The notes under the pieces were generated by a model. It did not search any database. It was not told the origin of the DNA and saw nothing but the letters and a program-made list of their open reading frames with translations. Of a stretch of 64,000 nucleotides of DNA, positions 26,439 through 38,013 are shown in pieces. This DNA is from Agrococcus carbonis. Its GTDB lineage: Bacteria > Actinomycetota > Actinomycetes > Actinomycetales > Microbacteriaceae. Location: positions 1,922,001 through 1,986,000 of the forward strand of contig NZ_LT629734.1 of assembly GCF_900104705.1 (NCBI RefSeq). The letters are read 5' to 3'. Within the stretch, counting starts at the first letter, position 1. Every line of letters starts with the position of its first letter. The position numbers were made by a program, and so were the translations under genes.

Positions 26439-26747
26439 ATGGCGGGACAGAAGATCCGCATCCGACTGAAGTCGTACGACCACGAGGTCATCGACTCGTC
26501 GGCGCGCAAGATCGTCGACACCGTGACCCGTGCGGGCGCGACGGTGGTGGGCCCGGTGCCGCTGCCGACCGAGAAGAACGTGGTCGTCGTGATCCGTTCG
26601 CCTCACAAGTACAAGGACAGCCGCGAGCACTTCGAGAAGCGCACGCACAAGCGACTCATCGACATCATCGACCCGACGCCGAAGGCGGTCGACTCGCTCA
26701 TGCGCCTCGACCTGCCCGCTGACGTCAACATCGAGATCAAGCTCTAA
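26439..26747 (+). CDS. rpsJ: 30S ribosomal protein S10
   Basis: Small-subunit head protein (NusE, also part of antitermination complexes), 102 residues. It contains [20 protein letters not shown] and [15 protein letters not shown], both typical. ATG 26439 follows GGAAGAGAG. It is first gene of the S10-spc supercluster that runs without a break to rplO at 36038. Confidence 0.98.
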   Translation: MAGQKIRIRLKSYDHEVIDSSARKIVDTVTRAGATVVGPVPLPTEKNVVVVIRSPHKYKDSREHFEKRTHKRLIDIIDPTPKAVDSLMRLDLPADVNIEIKL

Positions 26748-26755
26748 GGAACGCC

Positions 26756-27406
26756 ATGTCGAAGATCACGACGACTCGCGGCCTGCTCGGCACGAAGCTC
26801 GGGATGACCCAGGTCTGGGATGAGCAGAACAAGCTCGTCCCCGTCACGGTGCTCGAGATCACGCCGAACGTGGTCACGCAGATCCGCACACCTGAGAAGG
26901 ACGGCTACTCGGCCATCCAGATCGCCGCCGGCCAGATCGACCCGCGCAAGGTCAACAAGCCCTCGGCCGGCCACTTCGACGCCGCAGGCGTCACCCCGCG
27001 CCGCCACCTCGCAGAGGTCCGCACCGACAACGCCGCGGAGTACGAGCTCGGCCAGGAGCTGGCGATCGACCTGTTCGCCGCCGGCCAGAAGATCGACGTC
27101 GTCGGCACGTCCAAGGGCAAGGGCTTCGCCGGCGTCATGAAGCGCCACAACTTCGCGGGCGTCTCCGCGTCGCACGGTGCGCACCGCAACCACCGCAAGC
27201 CCGGCTCGATCGGCGCCTCGGCCACGCCCAGCCGCGTCTTCCGCGGCAAGCGCATGCCGGGCCGCATGGGCAGCGACCGCGTGTCGGTGCTCAACCTCAC
27301 GGTCCACTCGATCGACGTCGAGCAGGGCCTGATGCTCGTCAAGGGCGCCGTCCCCGGCGCTCGCGGCCGTCTCGTGTACGTCCGCAACGCTGTGAAGGGA
27401 GCCTGA
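26756..27406 (+). CDS. rplC: 50S ribosomal protein L3
   Basis: Early-assembly large-subunit protein near the peptidyl transferase centre, 216 residues, full length. Conserved loop [14 protein letters not shown] and the glutamine-equivalent region [10 protein letters not shown] are present. ATG follows AAGGAACGCC; it starts 8 bases after rpsJ and ends 2 bases before rplD. Confidence 0.98.
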   Translation: MSKITTTRGLLGTKLGMTQVWDEQNKLVPVTVLEITPNVVTQIRTPEKDGYSAIQIAAGQIDPRKVNKPSAGHFDAAGVTPRRHLAEVRTDNAAEYELGQELAIDLFAAGQKIDVVGTSKGKGFAGVMKRHNFAGVSASHGAHRNHRKPGSIGASATPSRVFRGKRMPGRMGSDRVSVLNLTVHSIDVEQGLMLVKGAVPGARGRLVYVRNAVKGA

Positions 27407-27408
27407 GC

Positions 27409-28350
27409 ATGACCACCCAGGTCGCCATCGTCGACGCCGAGGGCAAGCAGGCCGGCTCGGTCGAGCTGCCCGCGAGCATCTTCGACGTCCAGACGAACGT
27501 TCCGCTGATCCACCAGGTCGTCGTCGCGCAGCTCGCTGCCGCCCGCCAGGGCACGCACGCCGTCAAGGGCCGCGGCGAGGTCTCCGGCTCCGGTGCGAAG
27601 CCGTTCAAGCAGAAGGGCACCGGCCGCGCCCGCCAGGGCTCGGTCCGCATGCCGCAGCACCGCGGCGGCGGCATCGTCCACGGCCCCGTGCCGCGCGACT
27701 ACGCCCAGCGCACCCCCAAGAAGATGATCGCCGCCGCGCTCCGCGGCGCGCTCTCCGACCGCGCTCGCGGCGGCCGCCTGCACCTCGTCGAGTCGTTCGC
27801 GGGGGAGACCCCCAAGACCCGCGCCGTCGTCGAGATGCTCGGCGCGCTCGGCGTGGCGAAGAACGTGCTCGTCGTGCTCGACCGCTCCGAGGAGATCGCG
27901 TTCCTGTCGGTGCGCAACCTCCCCGAGGTGCACGTGCTCGCGTGGGACCAGCTCAACGCCTACGACGTGCTCGTGAGCGATGACGTCGTCTTCTCGAAGA
28001 CCGCCTACGAGGCGTTCGTCGCCGCGAAGTCGGGCGCGCCCGCCGTCGTCTCCGACGAGGCCCCCGCGGGCGAGGAGGCCGTCGAGGTCGAGACCGCTGA
28101 GGAGGCGCCGGCCGCTGCCGCGGCCGACTTCGGCCCCGACTCGCACGCCGCGCTCGCCGACGGCTCGGCGCCCGAGGGCTTCGAGATCAAGGGCAACGCC
28201 AACTCCATGAAGTTCCACCGCCCCGACGGCCGCTGGTACGAGCAGACCGAGGCCGAGGTGTGGTTCCGCACCGCGGAGGCCGCCGAGGCCGCAGGCTTCA
28301 CCGAGGCCGGCAAGGCCTCGAAGGCTGACAAGGCAGACAAGGACAACTGA
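27409..28350 (+). CDS. rplD: 50S ribosomal protein L4 with extra C-terminal domain
   Basis: Large-subunit protein lining the exit tunnel. Residues 1-205 are normal L4, with the extended loop [17 protein letters not shown] and [17 protein letters not shown]. The usual length is about 205-225 residues; this protein has 313. Residues 206-240 are an Ala/Glu-rich linker ([16 protein letters not shown]). About residues 244-302 form a distinct domain ([13 protein letters not shown], then [12 protein letters not shown] and AEAAEAAGF). It resembles the small actinobacterial sunset-type domain and the fold pattern of the Ada zinc-binding domain, but it lacks cysteines. A Lys/Ala/Asp tail ends the protein. 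The stop overlaps rplW ATG (TGATG), so the extension is genuinely in frame. Confidence 0.95.
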   Translation: MTTQVAIVDAEGKQAGSVELPASIFDVQTNVPLIHQVVVAQLAAARQGTHAVKGRGEVSGSGAKPFKQKGTGRARQGSVRMPQHRGGGIVHGPVPRDYAQRTPKKMIAAALRGALSDRARGGRLHLVESFAGETPKTRAVVEMLGALGVAKNVLVVLDRSEEIAFLSVRNLPEVHVLAWDQLNAYDVLVSDDVVFSKTAYEAFVAAKSGAPAVVSDEAPAGEEAVEVETAEEAPAAAAADFGPDSHAALADGSAPEGFEIKGNANSMKFHRPDGRWYEQTEAEVWFRTAEAAEAAGFTEAGKASKADKADKDN

Positions 28351-28649
28351 TGAGCGGCTACAACAAGGACCCTCGCGACATCATCATCCGACCGATCGTG
28401 TCGGAGAAGAGCTACGCGCTCATCGACATGGGCAGCTACACCTTCGAGGTCGACCCCCGCGCCTCGAAGACCGAGATCAAGCTCGCGATCGAGAAGATCT
28501 TCGGCGTCAAGGTGGAGCGCGTCAACACCCTCAACCGCGTCGGCAAGACGCGCCGCACCCGCTTCGGCATGGGCAAGCGCAAGGACACCAAGCGCGCCAT
28601 CGTGAAGCTGAAGTCCGGCTCGATCGACATCTTCACGGCTGTCGGCTGA
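28350..28649 (+). CDS. rplW: 50S ribosomal protein L23
   Basis: Tunnel-exit protein that docks SRP and trigger factor, 99 residues. Typical stretches: [17 protein letters not shown] and [24 protein letters not shown] overlaps the rplD stop by one base. No unusual features. Confidence 0.98.
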   Translation: MSGYNKDPRDIIIRPIVSEKSYALIDMGSYTFEVDPRASKTEIKLAIEKIFGVKVERVNTLNRVGKTRRTRFGMGKRKDTKRAIVKLKSGSIDIFTAVG

Positions 28650-28668
28650 GGACGGAAGGAACCAGAGC

Positions 28669-29508
28669 ATGGCTATTCGCAAGTACAAGCCGACGACCCC
28701 GGGTCGTCGTGGCTCATCCGTCGCGGACTTCGCTGAGATCACCCGGTCGACGCCCGAGAAGTCGCTGCTGAAGCCGCTGCCCAAGACGGGTGGCCGCAAC
28801 AACACCGGTCGCATCACCACCCGCCACATCGGCGGCGGTCACAAGCGCCAGTACCGCGTCATCGACTTCAAGCGCAACGACAAGGACGGCATCAACGCCC
28901 GCGTCGCGCACATCGAGTACGACCCGAACCGCACGGCGCGCATCGCGCTGCTGCACTTCGAGGACGGCACGAAGCGCTACATCCTGGCCCCGAACAAGCT
29001 CAAGCAGGGCGACGTCGTGGAGTCGGGTGCCGGCGCCGACATCAAGCCGGGCAACAACCTCCCGATGCGCAACATCCCCACCGGCACGGTGATCCACAAC
29101 GTGGAGCTCCGTCCCGGCGGCGGGGCCAAGATGGCCCGCTCGGCGGGTGCCTCGGTGCGCCTCGTCGCGAAGGACGGCCCCTACGCGCAGCTCCGCCTGC
29201 CGTCGGGCGAGATCCGCAACGTCGACGCGCGCTGCCGCGCGACGATCGGCGAGGTCGGCAATGCCGAGCAGTCGAACATCAACTGGGGCAAGGCCGGCCG
29301 CAAGCGCTGGCTGGGCGTGCGCCCGACGGTCCGCGGTGTCGCGATGAACCCGGTCGACCACCCGCACGGTGGTGGCGAGGGCAAGACGAGCGGTGGCCGC
29401 CACCCCGTCAGCCCGTGGGGTCAGGCAGAGGGTCGCACCCGCCGCCCCAACAAGCCGAGCGACAAGCTCATCGTCCGTCGCCGTTCGACCGGCAAGAAGA
29501 AGCGCTAG
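28669..29508 (+). CDS. rplB: 50S ribosomal protein L2
   Basis: Core protein close to the peptidyl transferase centre, 279 residues, full length. It carries [14 protein letters not shown] and the strictly conserved [20 protein letters not shown] with the functionally important histidine. ATG follows GGAAGGAACC. Gene order rplW-rplB-rpsS is standard. Confidence 0.98.
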   Translation: MAIRKYKPTTPGRRGSSVADFAEITRSTPEKSLLKPLPKTGGRNNTGRITTRHIGGGHKRQYRVIDFKRNDKDGINARVAHIEYDPNRTARIALLHFEDGTKRYILAPNKLKQGDVVESGAGADIKPGNNLPMRNIPTGTVIHNVELRPGGGAKMARSAGASVRLVAKDGPYAQLRLPSGEIRNVDARCRATIGEVGNAEQSNINWGKAGRKRWLGVRPTVRGVAMNPVDHPHGGGEGKTSGGRHPVSPWGQAEGRTRRPNKPSDKLIVRRRSTGKKKR

Positions 29509-29520
29509 TAGGAGAGTCCG

Positions 29521-29802
29521 ATGCCCCGCAGCCTCAAGAAGGGTCCGTTCGTCGACGACCACCTCCTCACCAAGGTGGTTCGCCAGAACGAGGCCGGCAG
29601 CAAGAACGTCATCAAGACGTGGTCGCGCCGCTCGATGATCGTCCCGGCCATGCTCGGCCACACGATCGCCGTGCACGACGGCCGCAAGCACATCCCGGTC
29701 TTCGTCACCGAGACGATGGTCGGCCACAAGCTGGGCGAGTTCGCGCCCACCCGCACCTTCCGCGGTCACGTGAAGGACGACAAGAAGGGCCGTCGCCGCT
29801 AA
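29521..29802 (+). CDS. rpsS: 30S ribosomal protein S19
   Basis: Small-subunit head protein contacting the A-site finger, 93 residues. Begins [16 protein letters not shown] and contains [23 protein letters not shown] follows AGGAGAG. Full length, 12 bases after rplB. Confidence 0.98.
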   Translation: MPRSLKKGPFVDDHLLTKVVRQNEAGSKNVIKTWSRRSMIVPAMLGHTIAVHDGRKHIPVFVTETMVGHKLGEFAPTRTFRGHVKDDKKGRRR

Positions 29803-29827
29803 GCGGCGACGGGAGAAGGAGAAGGCA

Positions 29828-30196
29828 ATGGTTGAGTCGATCGCTCGCGTTCGTCACATCCGCGTGACCCCTCAGAAGGCCCGCCGCGTCGTCGACATGA
29901 TCCGCGGCAAGCAGGCCGAGGAGGCCCTCGCGATCCTGAAGTTCGCCCCGCAGGGCGCCTCGGAGCCGGTCTACAAGCTCGTCGCCTCGGCGATGGCGAA
30001 CGCCCGGGTCAAGGCCGACGCGACGAACGAGTTCCTCGACGAGCAGGACCTCTACGTGTCCCGCGCATTCGTCGACGAGGGCACCACGCTCAAGCGGTTC
30101 CAGCCGCGTGCACAGGGTCGCGCGTTCCGCATCAACAAGCGGACGAGCCACATCACCGTCGTGCTCGCGACGCCGACCACGGAGGACGAGAAGTAA
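29828..30196 (+). CDS. rplV: 50S ribosomal protein L22
   Basis: Exit-tunnel protein with an extended hairpin that forms the macrolide-sensitive constriction, 122 residues. [17 protein letters not shown] and the hairpin residues [20 protein letters not shown] are intact. ATG follows GGGAGAAGGAGAAGG. TAATG overlap with rpsC. Confidence 0.98.
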   Translation: MVESIARVRHIRVTPQKARRVVDMIRGKQAEEALAILKFAPQGASEPVYKLVASAMANARVKADATNEFLDEQDLYVSRAFVDEGTTLKRFQPRAQGRAFRINKRTSHITVVLATPTTEDEK

Positions 30197-30933
30197 TGGG
30201 ACAGAAGGTCAACCCGTACGGCTTCCGCCTCGGCATCACCACCGACCACGTGTCGCGCTGGTTCGCCGAGTCGACCAAGCCGGGGCAGCGCTACGCCGAC
30301 TACGTCGCCGAGGACGTCCGCATCCGCAAGATGCTGACGACGAGCCTCGACCGCGCTGGCGTCGCCCGCATCGAGATCGAGCGCACCCGCGACCGCGTTC
30401 GCGTCGACATCCACACCGCCCGCCCGGGCATCGTGATCGGCCGCCGCGGCGCCGAGGCCGAGCGCATCCGCGCCGACCTCGAGAAGCTCACCGGCAAGCA
30501 GATCCAGCTGAACATCCTCGAGGTCAAGAACCCCGAGGGCTCGGCCCAGCTCGTCGCGCAGGGCATCGCGGAGCAGCTGAGCGCCCGCGTGGCGTTCCGC
30601 CGCGCGATGCGCAAGGGTCTCCAGTCGGCGCAGCGCGCCGGCGCCAAGGGCGTCAAGATCCGCGTGTCGGGCCGTCTCGGCGGTGCCGAGATGAGCCGCA
30701 GCGAGTCGTACCGCGAGGGCCGTGTGCCGCTGCACACGCTGCGCTCGAACATCGACTACGGCTTCTACGAGGCCCGCACCACCTTCGGCCGCATCGGCGT
30801 GAAGGTCTGGATCTACAACGGTGAGCTCACCAACCGCGAGCTGGCTCGCGAGCAGGCGAACCAGAAGCCGCAGCGCGAGCGTCGGGGACCCCGTCGCGAC
30901 GCCGCTCCGGCCGCAGCAGGAGCAGAGGCGTAA
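30196..30933 (+). CDS. rpsC: 30S ribosomal protein S3
   Basis: mRNA-entry and helicase-associated protein, 245 residues. The KH domain shows [16 protein letters not shown]. The C-terminal domain includes [21 protein letters not shown] basic, low-complexity tail of about 30 residues ([20 protein letters not shown]) extends beyond the core. ATG overlaps the rplV stop. Confidence 0.98.
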   Translation: MGQKVNPYGFRLGITTDHVSRWFAESTKPGQRYADYVAEDVRIRKMLTTSLDRAGVARIEIERTRDRVRVDIHTARPGIVIGRRGAEAERIRADLEKLTGKQIQLNILEVKNPEGSAQLVAQGIAEQLSARVAFRRAMRKGLQSAQRAGAKGVKIRVSGRLGGAEMSRSESYREGRVPLHTLRSNIDYGFYEARTTFGRIGVKVWIYNGELTNRELAREQANQKPQRERRGPRRDAAPAAAGAEA

Positions 30934-30936
30934 ATC

Positions 30937-31356
30937 ATGCTTATCCCCCGTCGAGTCAAGCACCGCAAGCAGCACCACCCGTCGCGTCGCGGCCAGGCAA
31001 CTGGCGGCACGCAGGTGTCGTTCGGCGAGTTCGGCATCCAGGCGCTCACGCCTGCGTACGTCACGAACCGCCAGATCGAGGCCGCACGTATCGCCATGAC
31101 GCGCCACATCAAGCGCGGCGGCAAGGTGTGGATCAACATCTACCCCGACCGTCCGCTCACGAAGAAGCCCGCCGAGACCCGCATGGGCTCCGGCAAGGGC
31201 TCGCCCGAGTGGTGGGTCGCCAACGTCAAGCCGGGCCGCGTCCTGTTCGAGGTCGCCGGCGTCAACGAGGAGCTCGCGCGCGAGGCCATGCTGCGAGCCA
31301 TCCACAAGCTGCCGCTCAAGGCACGCATCATCAAGCGCGAGGAGGCTGACGCATAA
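30937..31356 (+). CDS. rplP: 50S ribosomal protein L16
   Basis: A-site protein of the large subunit, 139 residues. It begins [13 protein letters not shown] and has [19 protein letters not shown] with the conserved GKGxPE loop. The stop overlaps the rpmC ATG (TAATG). Normal length. Confidence 0.98.
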   Translation: MLIPRRVKHRKQHHPSRRGQATGGTQVSFGEFGIQALTPAYVTNRQIEAARIAMTRHIKRGGKVWINIYPDRPLTKKPAETRMGSGKGSPEWWVANVKPGRVLFEVAGVNEELAREAMLRAIHKLPLKARIIKREEADA

Positions 31357-31670
31357 TGGCGATCGGTTCCAAGGAGCTCATGCCCGCCGAGCTCGCCACC
31401 ATGGACGACGAGCGTCTCGTCGTCGAGCTGAAGCGGGCCAAGGAGGAGCTGTTCAACCTGCGCTTCCAGTCGGCCACCGGCCAGCTGGAGTCGCACGGCC
31501 GCCTGCGTGCCGTCAAGCGCGACATCGCGCGGCTCTACACCGTGATCCGCGAGCGCGAGCTCGGCATCAGCGCCTCGCCGGCGCCGGTCGAGAAGGCCGC
31601 GGACAAGAAGAAGTCGAAGAAGGCCGACGAGGCCCCGGCGTCTGACGACCAGAAGGCTGAGGACAACTGA
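31356..31670 (+). CDS. rpmC: 50S ribosomal protein L29 with long charged tail
   Basis: Tunnel-exit protein. Residues 1-72 are normal L29 ([20 protein letters not shown], then [19 protein letters not shown]). The family normally stops at about 65-80 residues. Here a tail of 30 residues, rich in Lys, Ala and Asp ([20 protein letters not shown]), extends it to 104. The ATG overlaps the rplP stop and the stop overlaps rpsQ (TGATG), which confirms the frame. Confidence 0.97.
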   Translation: MAIGSKELMPAELATMDDERLVVELKRAKEELFNLRFQSATGQLESHGRLRAVKRDIARLYTVIRERELGISASPAPVEKAADKKKSKKADEAPASDDQKAEDN

Positions 31671-31957
31671 TGGCTACCACCGAGCAGAACCAGGGCGACG
31701 CCCTGCAGCGCGGCTACCGCAAGTCCCGCATCGGCTACGTCGTCTCCGACAAGATGGAGAAGACCGTCGTCGTCGAGGTCGAGGACCGCGTCAAGCACCC
31801 CCTCTACGGCAAGGTGCTGCGCAAGAGCTCGAAGGTCAAGGCGCACGACGAGCAGAACGCCGCCGGCATCGGCGACCGCGTGCTCATCGCCGAGACCCGT
31901 CCGATGAGCGCCACGAAGCGCTGGCGCATCGTCGAGATCCTCGAGAAGGCCAAGTAG
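31670..31957 (+). CDS. rpsQ: 30S ribosomal protein S17
   Basis: Primary 16S rRNA binding protein, 95 residues. Core motif [20 protein letters not shown] and the loop [20 protein letters not shown] are present. An N-terminal 15-residue extension ([15 protein letters not shown]) precedes the core. ATG overlaps the rpmC stop. Confidence 0.98.
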   Translation: MATTEQNQGDALQRGYRKSRIGYVVSDKMEKTVVVEVEDRVKHPLYGKVLRKSSKVKAHDEQNAAGIGDRVLIAETRPMSATKRWRIVEILEKAK

Positions 31958-31985
31958 GCCTGAGGCTCGAGAAGGAGACAGAACA

Positions 31986-32354
31986 GTGATCCAGCAGGAA
32001 TCCCGCCTCAAGGTCGCCGACAACACCGGCGCCAAGGAGCTCCTGACCATCCGCGTGCTCGGCGGCTCCGGCCGTCGGTACGCAGGCCTCGGCGACACCA
32101 TCGTGGCAACGGTCAAGGACGCCATCCCCGGCGGCAACGTCAAGAAGGGCGATGTGGTCAAGGCCGTCATCGTCCGCACCGTGAAGTCGACGCGCCGCGC
32201 CGACGGCTCGTACATCAAGTTCGACGAGAACGCAGCGGTCATCCTGAAGACGGACGGCGACCCCCGCGGCACCCGCATCTTCGGGCCCGTCGGTCGCGAG
32301 CTCCGCGACAAGCGCTTCATGAAGATCGTCTCGCTCGCACCGGAGGTGATCTGA
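31986..32354 (+). CDS. rplN: 50S ribosomal protein L14
   Basis: Intersubunit-bridge protein, 122 residues, standard length. Starts [20 protein letters not shown] and contains [17 protein letters not shown] and the end SLAPEVI. GTG start after GAGAAGGAGACAGAACA. The 28-base gap to rpsQ contains only the ribosome binding site. Confidence 0.98.
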   Translation: MIQQESRLKVADNTGAKELLTIRVLGGSGRRYAGLGDTIVATVKDAIPGGNVKKGDVVKAVIVRTVKSTRRADGSYIKFDENAAVILKTDGDPRGTRIFGPVGRELRDKRFMKIVSLAPEVI

Positions 32355-32357
32355 CCC

Positions 32358-32729
32358 ATGGCCAGCATCAAGAAGGGCGACCTCGTCCAGGTGATCGCCG
32401 GCGCGCGCCAGTCGCGCGGCGGTGACCGCGGCAAGACGGGTCGCGTGATCGAGGTCCTGCCCGAGCAGAACCGCGTGATCGTCGAGGGCATCAACCTCGT
32501 GACCAAGCACATCAAGGTCGGCCAGACCGGCCGCGGCACCCGCACGGGCGGCATCGAGACCCACGAGGCCCCGATCCACGTGTCGAACGTCGCGCTCGTC
32601 GACCCCGAGACCAAGAAGCCCACCCGCGTGCGCAGCGAGGTGAAGACCGTCGAGAAGAACGGCGCGTCCATCCCGCAGAAGATCCGCGTCGCGACGAAGT
32701 CGGGCAAGGAGATCAAGAGCAATGACTGA
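32358..32729 (+). CDS. rplX: 50S ribosomal protein L24
   Basis: Assembly initiator of the large subunit, 123 residues. KOW motif: [20 protein letters not shown], followed by [23 protein letters not shown] 3 bases after the rplN stop. Its last 8 bases overlap rplE, a common arrangement for these two genes. Confidence 0.98.
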   Translation: MASIKKGDLVQVIAGARQSRGGDRGKTGRVIEVLPEQNRVIVEGINLVTKHIKVGQTGRGTRTGGIETHEAPIHVSNVALVDPETKKPTRVRSEVKTVEKNGASIPQKIRVATKSGKEIKSND

Positions 32730-33282
32730 CACCGCTGTGCGCCTGCCCCGCCTCAAGCAGCAGTACCGCGCGACGATCGTGAAGCAGCTCCAGGAGGAGT
32801 TCGGCTTCTCGAACGTCATGCAGGTGCCGGGCCTCACCAAGATCGTCGTGAACACGGGCGTCGGCGACGCCGCACGCGACTCGAAGGTGATCGACGGCGC
32901 GATCCGCGACCTCACCCTCATCACGGGCCAGAAGCCGAAGGTGACCGCCGCTCGCAAGTCGATCGCGCAGTTCAAGCTGCGCGACGGCATGCCGATCGGT
33001 GCGCACGTGACGCTCCGCGGCGACCGCATGTGGGAGTTCCTCGACCGCCTGCTGACGCTCGCGCTGCCCCGCATCCGCGACTTCCGCGGCCTGAGCCCCG
33101 ACCAGTTCGACGGCAACGGCAACTACACGTTCGGCCTCACGGAGCAGTCGGTGTTCCACGAGATCGACCAGGACAAGATCGACCGCGTCCGCGGCTTCGA
33201 CATCACCGTCGTCACGACGGCGAAGTCGGACGACGAGGGTCGCGCGCTGCTCAAGGCGCTCGGCTTCCCCTTCAAGTCCTGA
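32722..33282 (+). CDS. rplE: 50S ribosomal protein L5
   Basis: 5S rRNA-binding central protuberance protein, 186 residues. Shows [37 protein letters not shown] and the RDFRGL motif. ATG lies within rplX (8-base overlap). In most bacteria rpsN (S14) follows; here only 82 non-coding bases separate rplE from rpsH. Confidence 0.98.
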   Translation: MTDTAVRLPRLKQQYRATIVKQLQEEFGFSNVMQVPGLTKIVVNTGVGDAARDSKVIDGAIRDLTLITGQKPKVTAARKSIAQFKLRDGMPIGAHVTLRGDRMWEFLDRLLTLALPRIRDFRGLSPDQFDGNGNYTFGLTEQSVFHEIDQDKIDRVRGFDITVVTTAKSDDEGRALLKALGFPFKS

Positions 33283-33364
33283 TCCCATCGGCGCCGCCGG
33301 CGCCGAGCTGACGTCAAGGTCGCAGTCCGCGGAACGGGCTGCGAAACCAGAACGGAGACACCCC
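33283..33364 (+). other. rplE-rpsH spacer without rpsN
   Basis: The 82 bases hold no S14 gene or remnant: no CxxC-zinc ribbon frame is found on either strand. A short inverted repeat GGCGCC-GCC-GGCGCC (near 33289-33303) and the rpsH ribosome binding site are the only structures. Confidence 0.7.
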
Positions 33365-33763
33365 ATGACGATGACCGATCCGGTCGCCGACATGCTGACG
33401 CGTCTGCGCAACGCCAACACGGCGATGCACGACGAGGTCACGCTGCCGTCGTCGAACCTCAAGGCGAGCATCGCCGAGATCCTCGAGCGCGAGGGCTTCA
33501 TCTCGGCGTGGAAGGTCGAGGACGCCCGCGTCGGCAAGACGCTGACCCTCAGCCTCAAGTACGGCCCGAACCGCGAGCGCGCGCTCGCCGGCCTGAAGCG
33601 GGTCTCGAAGCCCGGTCTGCGCGTCTACGCGCGATCGACCGAGATCCCCCAGGTGCACGGCGGCCTCGGCGTCGCCATCCTGTCCACGAGCTCGGGGCTC
33701 CTCACGGACCGTGAGGCCGAGCAGAAGGGCGTCGGCGGGGAAGTCCTCGCCTACGTGTGGTGA
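33365..33763 (+). CDS. rpsH: 30S ribosomal protein S8
   Basis: Central-domain 16S rRNA binder and, in other bacteria, repressor of the spc operon. 132 residues. Begins [17 protein letters not shown] and ends with the conserved [23 protein letters not shown] follows CGGAGACACCCC. Normal length. Confidence 0.98.
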   Translation: MTMTDPVADMLTRLRNANTAMHDEVTLPSSNLKASIAEILEREGFISAWKVEDARVGKTLTLSLKYGPNRERALAGLKRVSKPGLRVYARSTEIPQVHGGLGVAILSTSSGLLTDREAEQKGVGGEVLAYVW

Positions 33764-33769
33764 GCTGAC

Positions 33770-34306
33770 ATGTCACGAATCGGACGTCTCCCCATCGACA
33801 TCCCGTCGGGTGTCGACATCACGGTGAACGACGGCGTCGTCACCGTCAAGGGCCCCAAGGGCGAGCTGACCATCCCCGTCGCCTCCCCGATCGAGGTCGA
33901 GGTCGTCGACGGCCAGGTGCAGGTCACCCGGCCCGACGACGAGCGCGAGTCGCGCTCGCTGCACGGCCTCACCCGCACGCTGATCGCCAACGACATCGTC
34001 GGCGTGACCGAGGGCTACTCCAAGTCGCTCGAGGTCGTCGGCACCGGCTACCGCGTGCAGGCGAAGGGCACGGGCCTCGAGTTCGCGCTCGGCTTCTCGC
34101 ACCCCGTGAGCGTCGAGCCGCCCGCCGGCATCACGTTCTCGGTCGAGGGCAACAACAAGGTCACCGTCAGCGGCATCTCGAAGCAGGCCGTCGGCGAGGT
34201 GGCTGCGAACCTCCGCAAGCTGCGCAAGCCCGAGCCCTACAAGGGCAAGGGTGTGCGCTACGCGGGCGAGCAGATCCGCCGCAAGGCTGGAAAGGCTGGT
34301 AAGTGA
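33770..34306 (+). CDS. rplF: 50S ribosomal protein L6
   Basis: Factor-binding-site protein, 178 residues. Two-domain L6 fold with [17 protein letters not shown] at the start and [20 protein letters not shown] near the end. ATG 6 bases after rpsH. The stop overlaps rplR (GTGATG: TGA then ATG). Confidence 0.98.
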   Translation: MSRIGRLPIDIPSGVDITVNDGVVTVKGPKGELTIPVASPIEVEVVDGQVQVTRPDDERESRSLHGLTRTLIANDIVGVTEGYSKSLEVVGTGYRVQAKGTGLEFALGFSHPVSVEPPAGITFSVEGNNKVTVSGISKQAVGEVAANLRKLRKPEPYKGKGVRYAGEQIRRKAGKAGK

Positions 34307-34677
34307 TGGGCATCGGTACCCGAGGCAAGAGCAAGTCGGCTGCCCGCGGCCGTCGTCACGCGCGCCTCCGCAAGAAGATCGTCGGCACCGCGTCGGTGCC
34401 GCGCATGGTCGTCACCCGTTCGGCACGCCACGTGTTCGTGCAGGTCGTCGACGACTCGAAGGGCATCACCGTCGCCTCGGCGTCGACCATGGAGGCCGAC
34501 CTCCGCGGTCTCGACGGCGACAAGACGGCGAAGGCCAAGCGCGTCGGCGAGCTGATCGCCGAGCGCGCCAAGGCAGCGGGCGTCGAGACGGTCGTGTTCG
34601 ACCGCGGCGGCAACCGCTACGCCGGCCGCGTCGCCGCGATCGCCGATGGCGCACGAGAGGCAGGGCTGGGACTGTGA
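34306..34677 (+). CDS. rplR: 50S ribosomal protein L18
   Basis: 5S rRNA-binding protein, 123 residues. [16 protein letters not shown] and [20 protein letters not shown] are typical. ATG at 34306 (TGATG overlap) is taken rather than the GTG at 34303, which would start inside the previous stop. Its stop overlaps the rpsE GTG. Confidence 0.97.
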   Translation: MGIGTRGKSKSAARGRRHARLRKKIVGTASVPRMVVTRSARHVFVQVVDDSKGITVASASTMEADLRGLDGDKTAKAKRVGELIAERAKAAGVETVVFDRGGNRYAGRVAAIADGAREAGLGL

Positions 34678-35396
34678 GCGAAGAGAACAAGGACACGCAG
34701 GTGACGGACACCACGCAGCCGGCCGCGGCCGGCGCACCCGCCGCTGAGGCCGCGTCGACGGACCACCGCGACGAGCCCCGCGAGCAGCGTCGCGGCAGCC
34801 GCGACCGCGGCACCCGCAACGAGCGCGGCCGTCGCGACGACCGCTCGGAGAACCAGTTCCTCGAGCGCGTCGTGACCATCAACCGCGTCTCGAAGGTCGT
34901 CAAGGGCGGCCGCCGCTTCAGCTTCACGGCGCTCGTCGTCGTGGGTGACGGCGACGGCATGGTCGGCGTCGGCTACGGCAAGGCCCGCGAGGTCCCGACG
35001 GCCATCTCGAAGGGCGTTGAGGAGGCGAAGAAGAACTTCTTCCGCGTGCCCCGCATCGCCAAGACGATCCCGCACCCCGTGCAGGGCGAGGCCGCTGCCG
35101 GCGTCGTGCTGCTGCGCCCCGCCGCCGCCGGTACCGGCGTCATCGCGGGCGGCCCCGTGCGCGCCGTCCTCGAGTGCGCCGGCATCCACGACGTCCTGAG
35201 CAAGTCGCTCGGCTCGTCGAACTCCATCAACATCGTCCACGCGACGGTGGAGGCGCTGCGGATGCTCGAGGAGCCCCGCGCCGTCGCCGCCCGTCGCGGC
35301 CTCGACGTCGACCGCGTCGTGCCGGAGCGCCTGCTCCGCGCCGAGGCGGCCCACACGAAGCACGAGGCTGAGATCGCGAAGGCGGCATCCAAGTGA
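34674..35396 (+). CDS. rpsE: 30S ribosomal protein S5 with disordered N-terminal extension
   Basis: Decoding-fidelity protein near the mRNA entry. Residues about 62-230 are the normal S5 core ([20 protein letters not shown], then [20 protein letters not shown]). The first ~60 residues are a low-complexity extension rich in Thr/Ala then Arg/Asp/Glu ([20 protein letters not shown]). Total 240 residues against about 165-220 in most relatives. GTG 34674 overlaps the rplR stop. Stop overlaps rpmD. Confidence 0.97.
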   Translation: MSEENKDTQVTDTTQPAAAGAPAAEAASTDHRDEPREQRRGSRDRGTRNERGRRDDRSENQFLERVVTINRVSKVVKGGRRFSFTALVVVGDGDGMVGVGYGKAREVPTAISKGVEEAKKNFFRVPRIAKTIPHPVQGEAAAGVVLLRPAAAGTGVIAGGPVRAVLECAGIHDVLSKSLGSSNSINIVHATVEALRMLEEPRAVAARRGLDVDRVVPERLLRAEAAHTKHEAEIAKAASK

Positions 35397-35581
35397 GCAA
35401 GCTGAAGATCACGCAGACGAAGTCCGTGATCAGCGAGAAGCAGTACCAGCGTGACACGCTGCGCTCGCTGGGCCTCAAGCGCATCGGCCAGTCGGTCGAG
35501 CGCGAGGACACCCAGCAGAACCGCGGCTACGTCAACACGGTGCGCCACCTCGTCGAGGTCGAGGAGATCGAGAATGACTGA
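35393..35581 (+). CDS. rpmD: 50S ribosomal protein L30
   Basis: Small large-subunit protein, 62 residues. [20 protein letters not shown] and [20 protein letters not shown] match the family. GTG start overlaps the rpsE stop; the last 8 bases overlap rplO. Confidence 0.96.
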   Translation: MSKLKITQTKSVISEKQYQRDTLRSLGLKRIGQSVEREDTQQNRGYVNTVRHLVEVEEIEND

Positions 35582-36038
35582 CAAGAACGAGTCGGCCGAG
35601 CTGCCGTCGCTCAAGGTGCACCACCTCCGGCCCGCGCCGGGCGCGAAGACCGCCCGCACGCGCGTGGGTCGCGGTGAGGCGTCGAAGGGCAAGACGGCCG
35701 GTCGAGGCACGAAGGGCACCAAGGCCCGCTACCAGGTGCGCGCCGGGTTCGAGGGCGGCCAGCTGAACAGCGTCATGCGCGCTCCCAAGCTGCGCGGCTT
35801 CAAGAACCCGTTCCGCACCGAGTACCAGGTCGTCAACGTGGGCCAGCTCGCCGAGCTGTTCCCCGCCGGCGGCGAGGTCACGGTGGCCGATCTGGTCGCC
35901 AAGGGCGCGGTGCGCAAGAACGAGCTGGTCAAGGTGCTCGCCGGCGGCGAGCTCTCGGTCGCGCTCACGGTGGACGTCGACAAGGTGTCGGCTGCCGCTG
36001 AGCAGAAGATCGTGGCCGCAGGCGGCTCGGTCAAGTAA
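35574..36038 (+). CDS. rplO: 50S ribosomal protein L15
   Basis: Late-assembly protein, 154 residues. It has [19 protein letters not shown] and [20 protein letters not shown] at 35574 overlaps the end of rpmD. It closes the spc operon proper; a perfect hairpin (36048-36073) follows before secY. Confidence 0.98.
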   Translation: MTDKNESAELPSLKVHHLRPAPGAKTARTRVGRGEASKGKTAGRGTKGTKARYQVRAGFEGGQLNSVMRAPKLRGFKNPFRTEYQVVNVGQLAELFPAGGEVTVADLVAKGAVRKNELVKVLAGGELSVALTVDVDKVSAAAEQKIVAAGGSVK

Positions 36039-36047
36039 GTAGGCTGA

Positions 36048-36073
36048 GGGGCGGTCCGTGCGCGGACCGCCCC
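36048..36073 (+). terminator. Hairpin between rplO and secY
   Basis: An 11-base perfect stem GGGGCGGTCCG (36048-36058) with complement 36063-36073 and a TGCG loop. No U-tract, so partial termination or processing that lowers secY relative to the ribosomal genes is more likely than full stop. Confidence 0.55.
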
Positions 36074-36099
36074 GATCGCCGTTTCCCGGAAGGCTGCAC

Positions 36100-37431
<1,332 letters not shown>

Positions 37432-38013
37432 ATGCCGAACCTCCTCATCGTCGGACCGCCCGGGGCGGGCAAGGGCACGCAGGCCGTGCGCATCGCCGAG
37501 GCGCTGGGGGTGCCCGCCGTCTCGACCGGCGACATCTTCCGGCAGAACATCAAGGAGCAGACCGAGCTCGGTCAGCGCGTCTCCGCGATCCTTGACGCGG
37601 GCGAGTACGTGCCCGACTCGCTCACGAACGAGCTGATCGACGACAGGCTCGCGCAGGACGACGCCGCCGGCGGCTACCTGCTCGACGGCTACCCGCGCAC
37701 GGCGGGCCAGGTGGAGTTCCTCGACGGCGTCAACCTGCGCCGCGGCGAGGAGCTCGACGCGGTCGTGCGCCTGGTCGCCGACACCGACGAGGTCGTGCGC
37801 CGGCTGCTCGCGCGCGCGGCCGACCAGGGCCGCAGCGACGACACCGAAGCGGTCATCCGCCACCGGCTCGAGGTCTACGAGCGCGAGACGGCGCCGCTCA
37901 TCGCGATCTTCGCCGAGCGCGGCCTCGTCGTCGAGGTCGACGGCATCGGCGCGGTCGACGAGGTGACCGAGCGCATCCTCGCAGGGCTCGCCGCGCGAGG
38001 CGTCGCCGCCTGA
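37432..38013 (+). CDS. adk: Adenylate kinase
   Basis: AMP + ATP to 2 ADP. 193 residues, the short-lid form common in actinobacteria. P-loop [10 protein letters not shown] (residues 7-16), AMP-binding [14 protein letters not shown] and [13 protein letters not shown], and the lid-flanking arginines [18 protein letters not shown] directly after secY; stop overlaps map (TGATG). secY-adk-map is the usual actinobacterial order. Confidence 0.97.
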   Translation: MPNLLIVGPPGAGKGTQAVRIAEALGVPAVSTGDIFRQNIKEQTELGQRVSAILDAGEYVPDSLTNELIDDRLAQDDAAGGYLLDGYPRTAGQVEFLDGVNLRRGEELDAVVRLVADTDEVVRRLLARAADQGRSDDTEAVIRHRLEVYERETAPLIAIFAERGLVVEVDGIGAVDEVTERILAGLAARGVAA

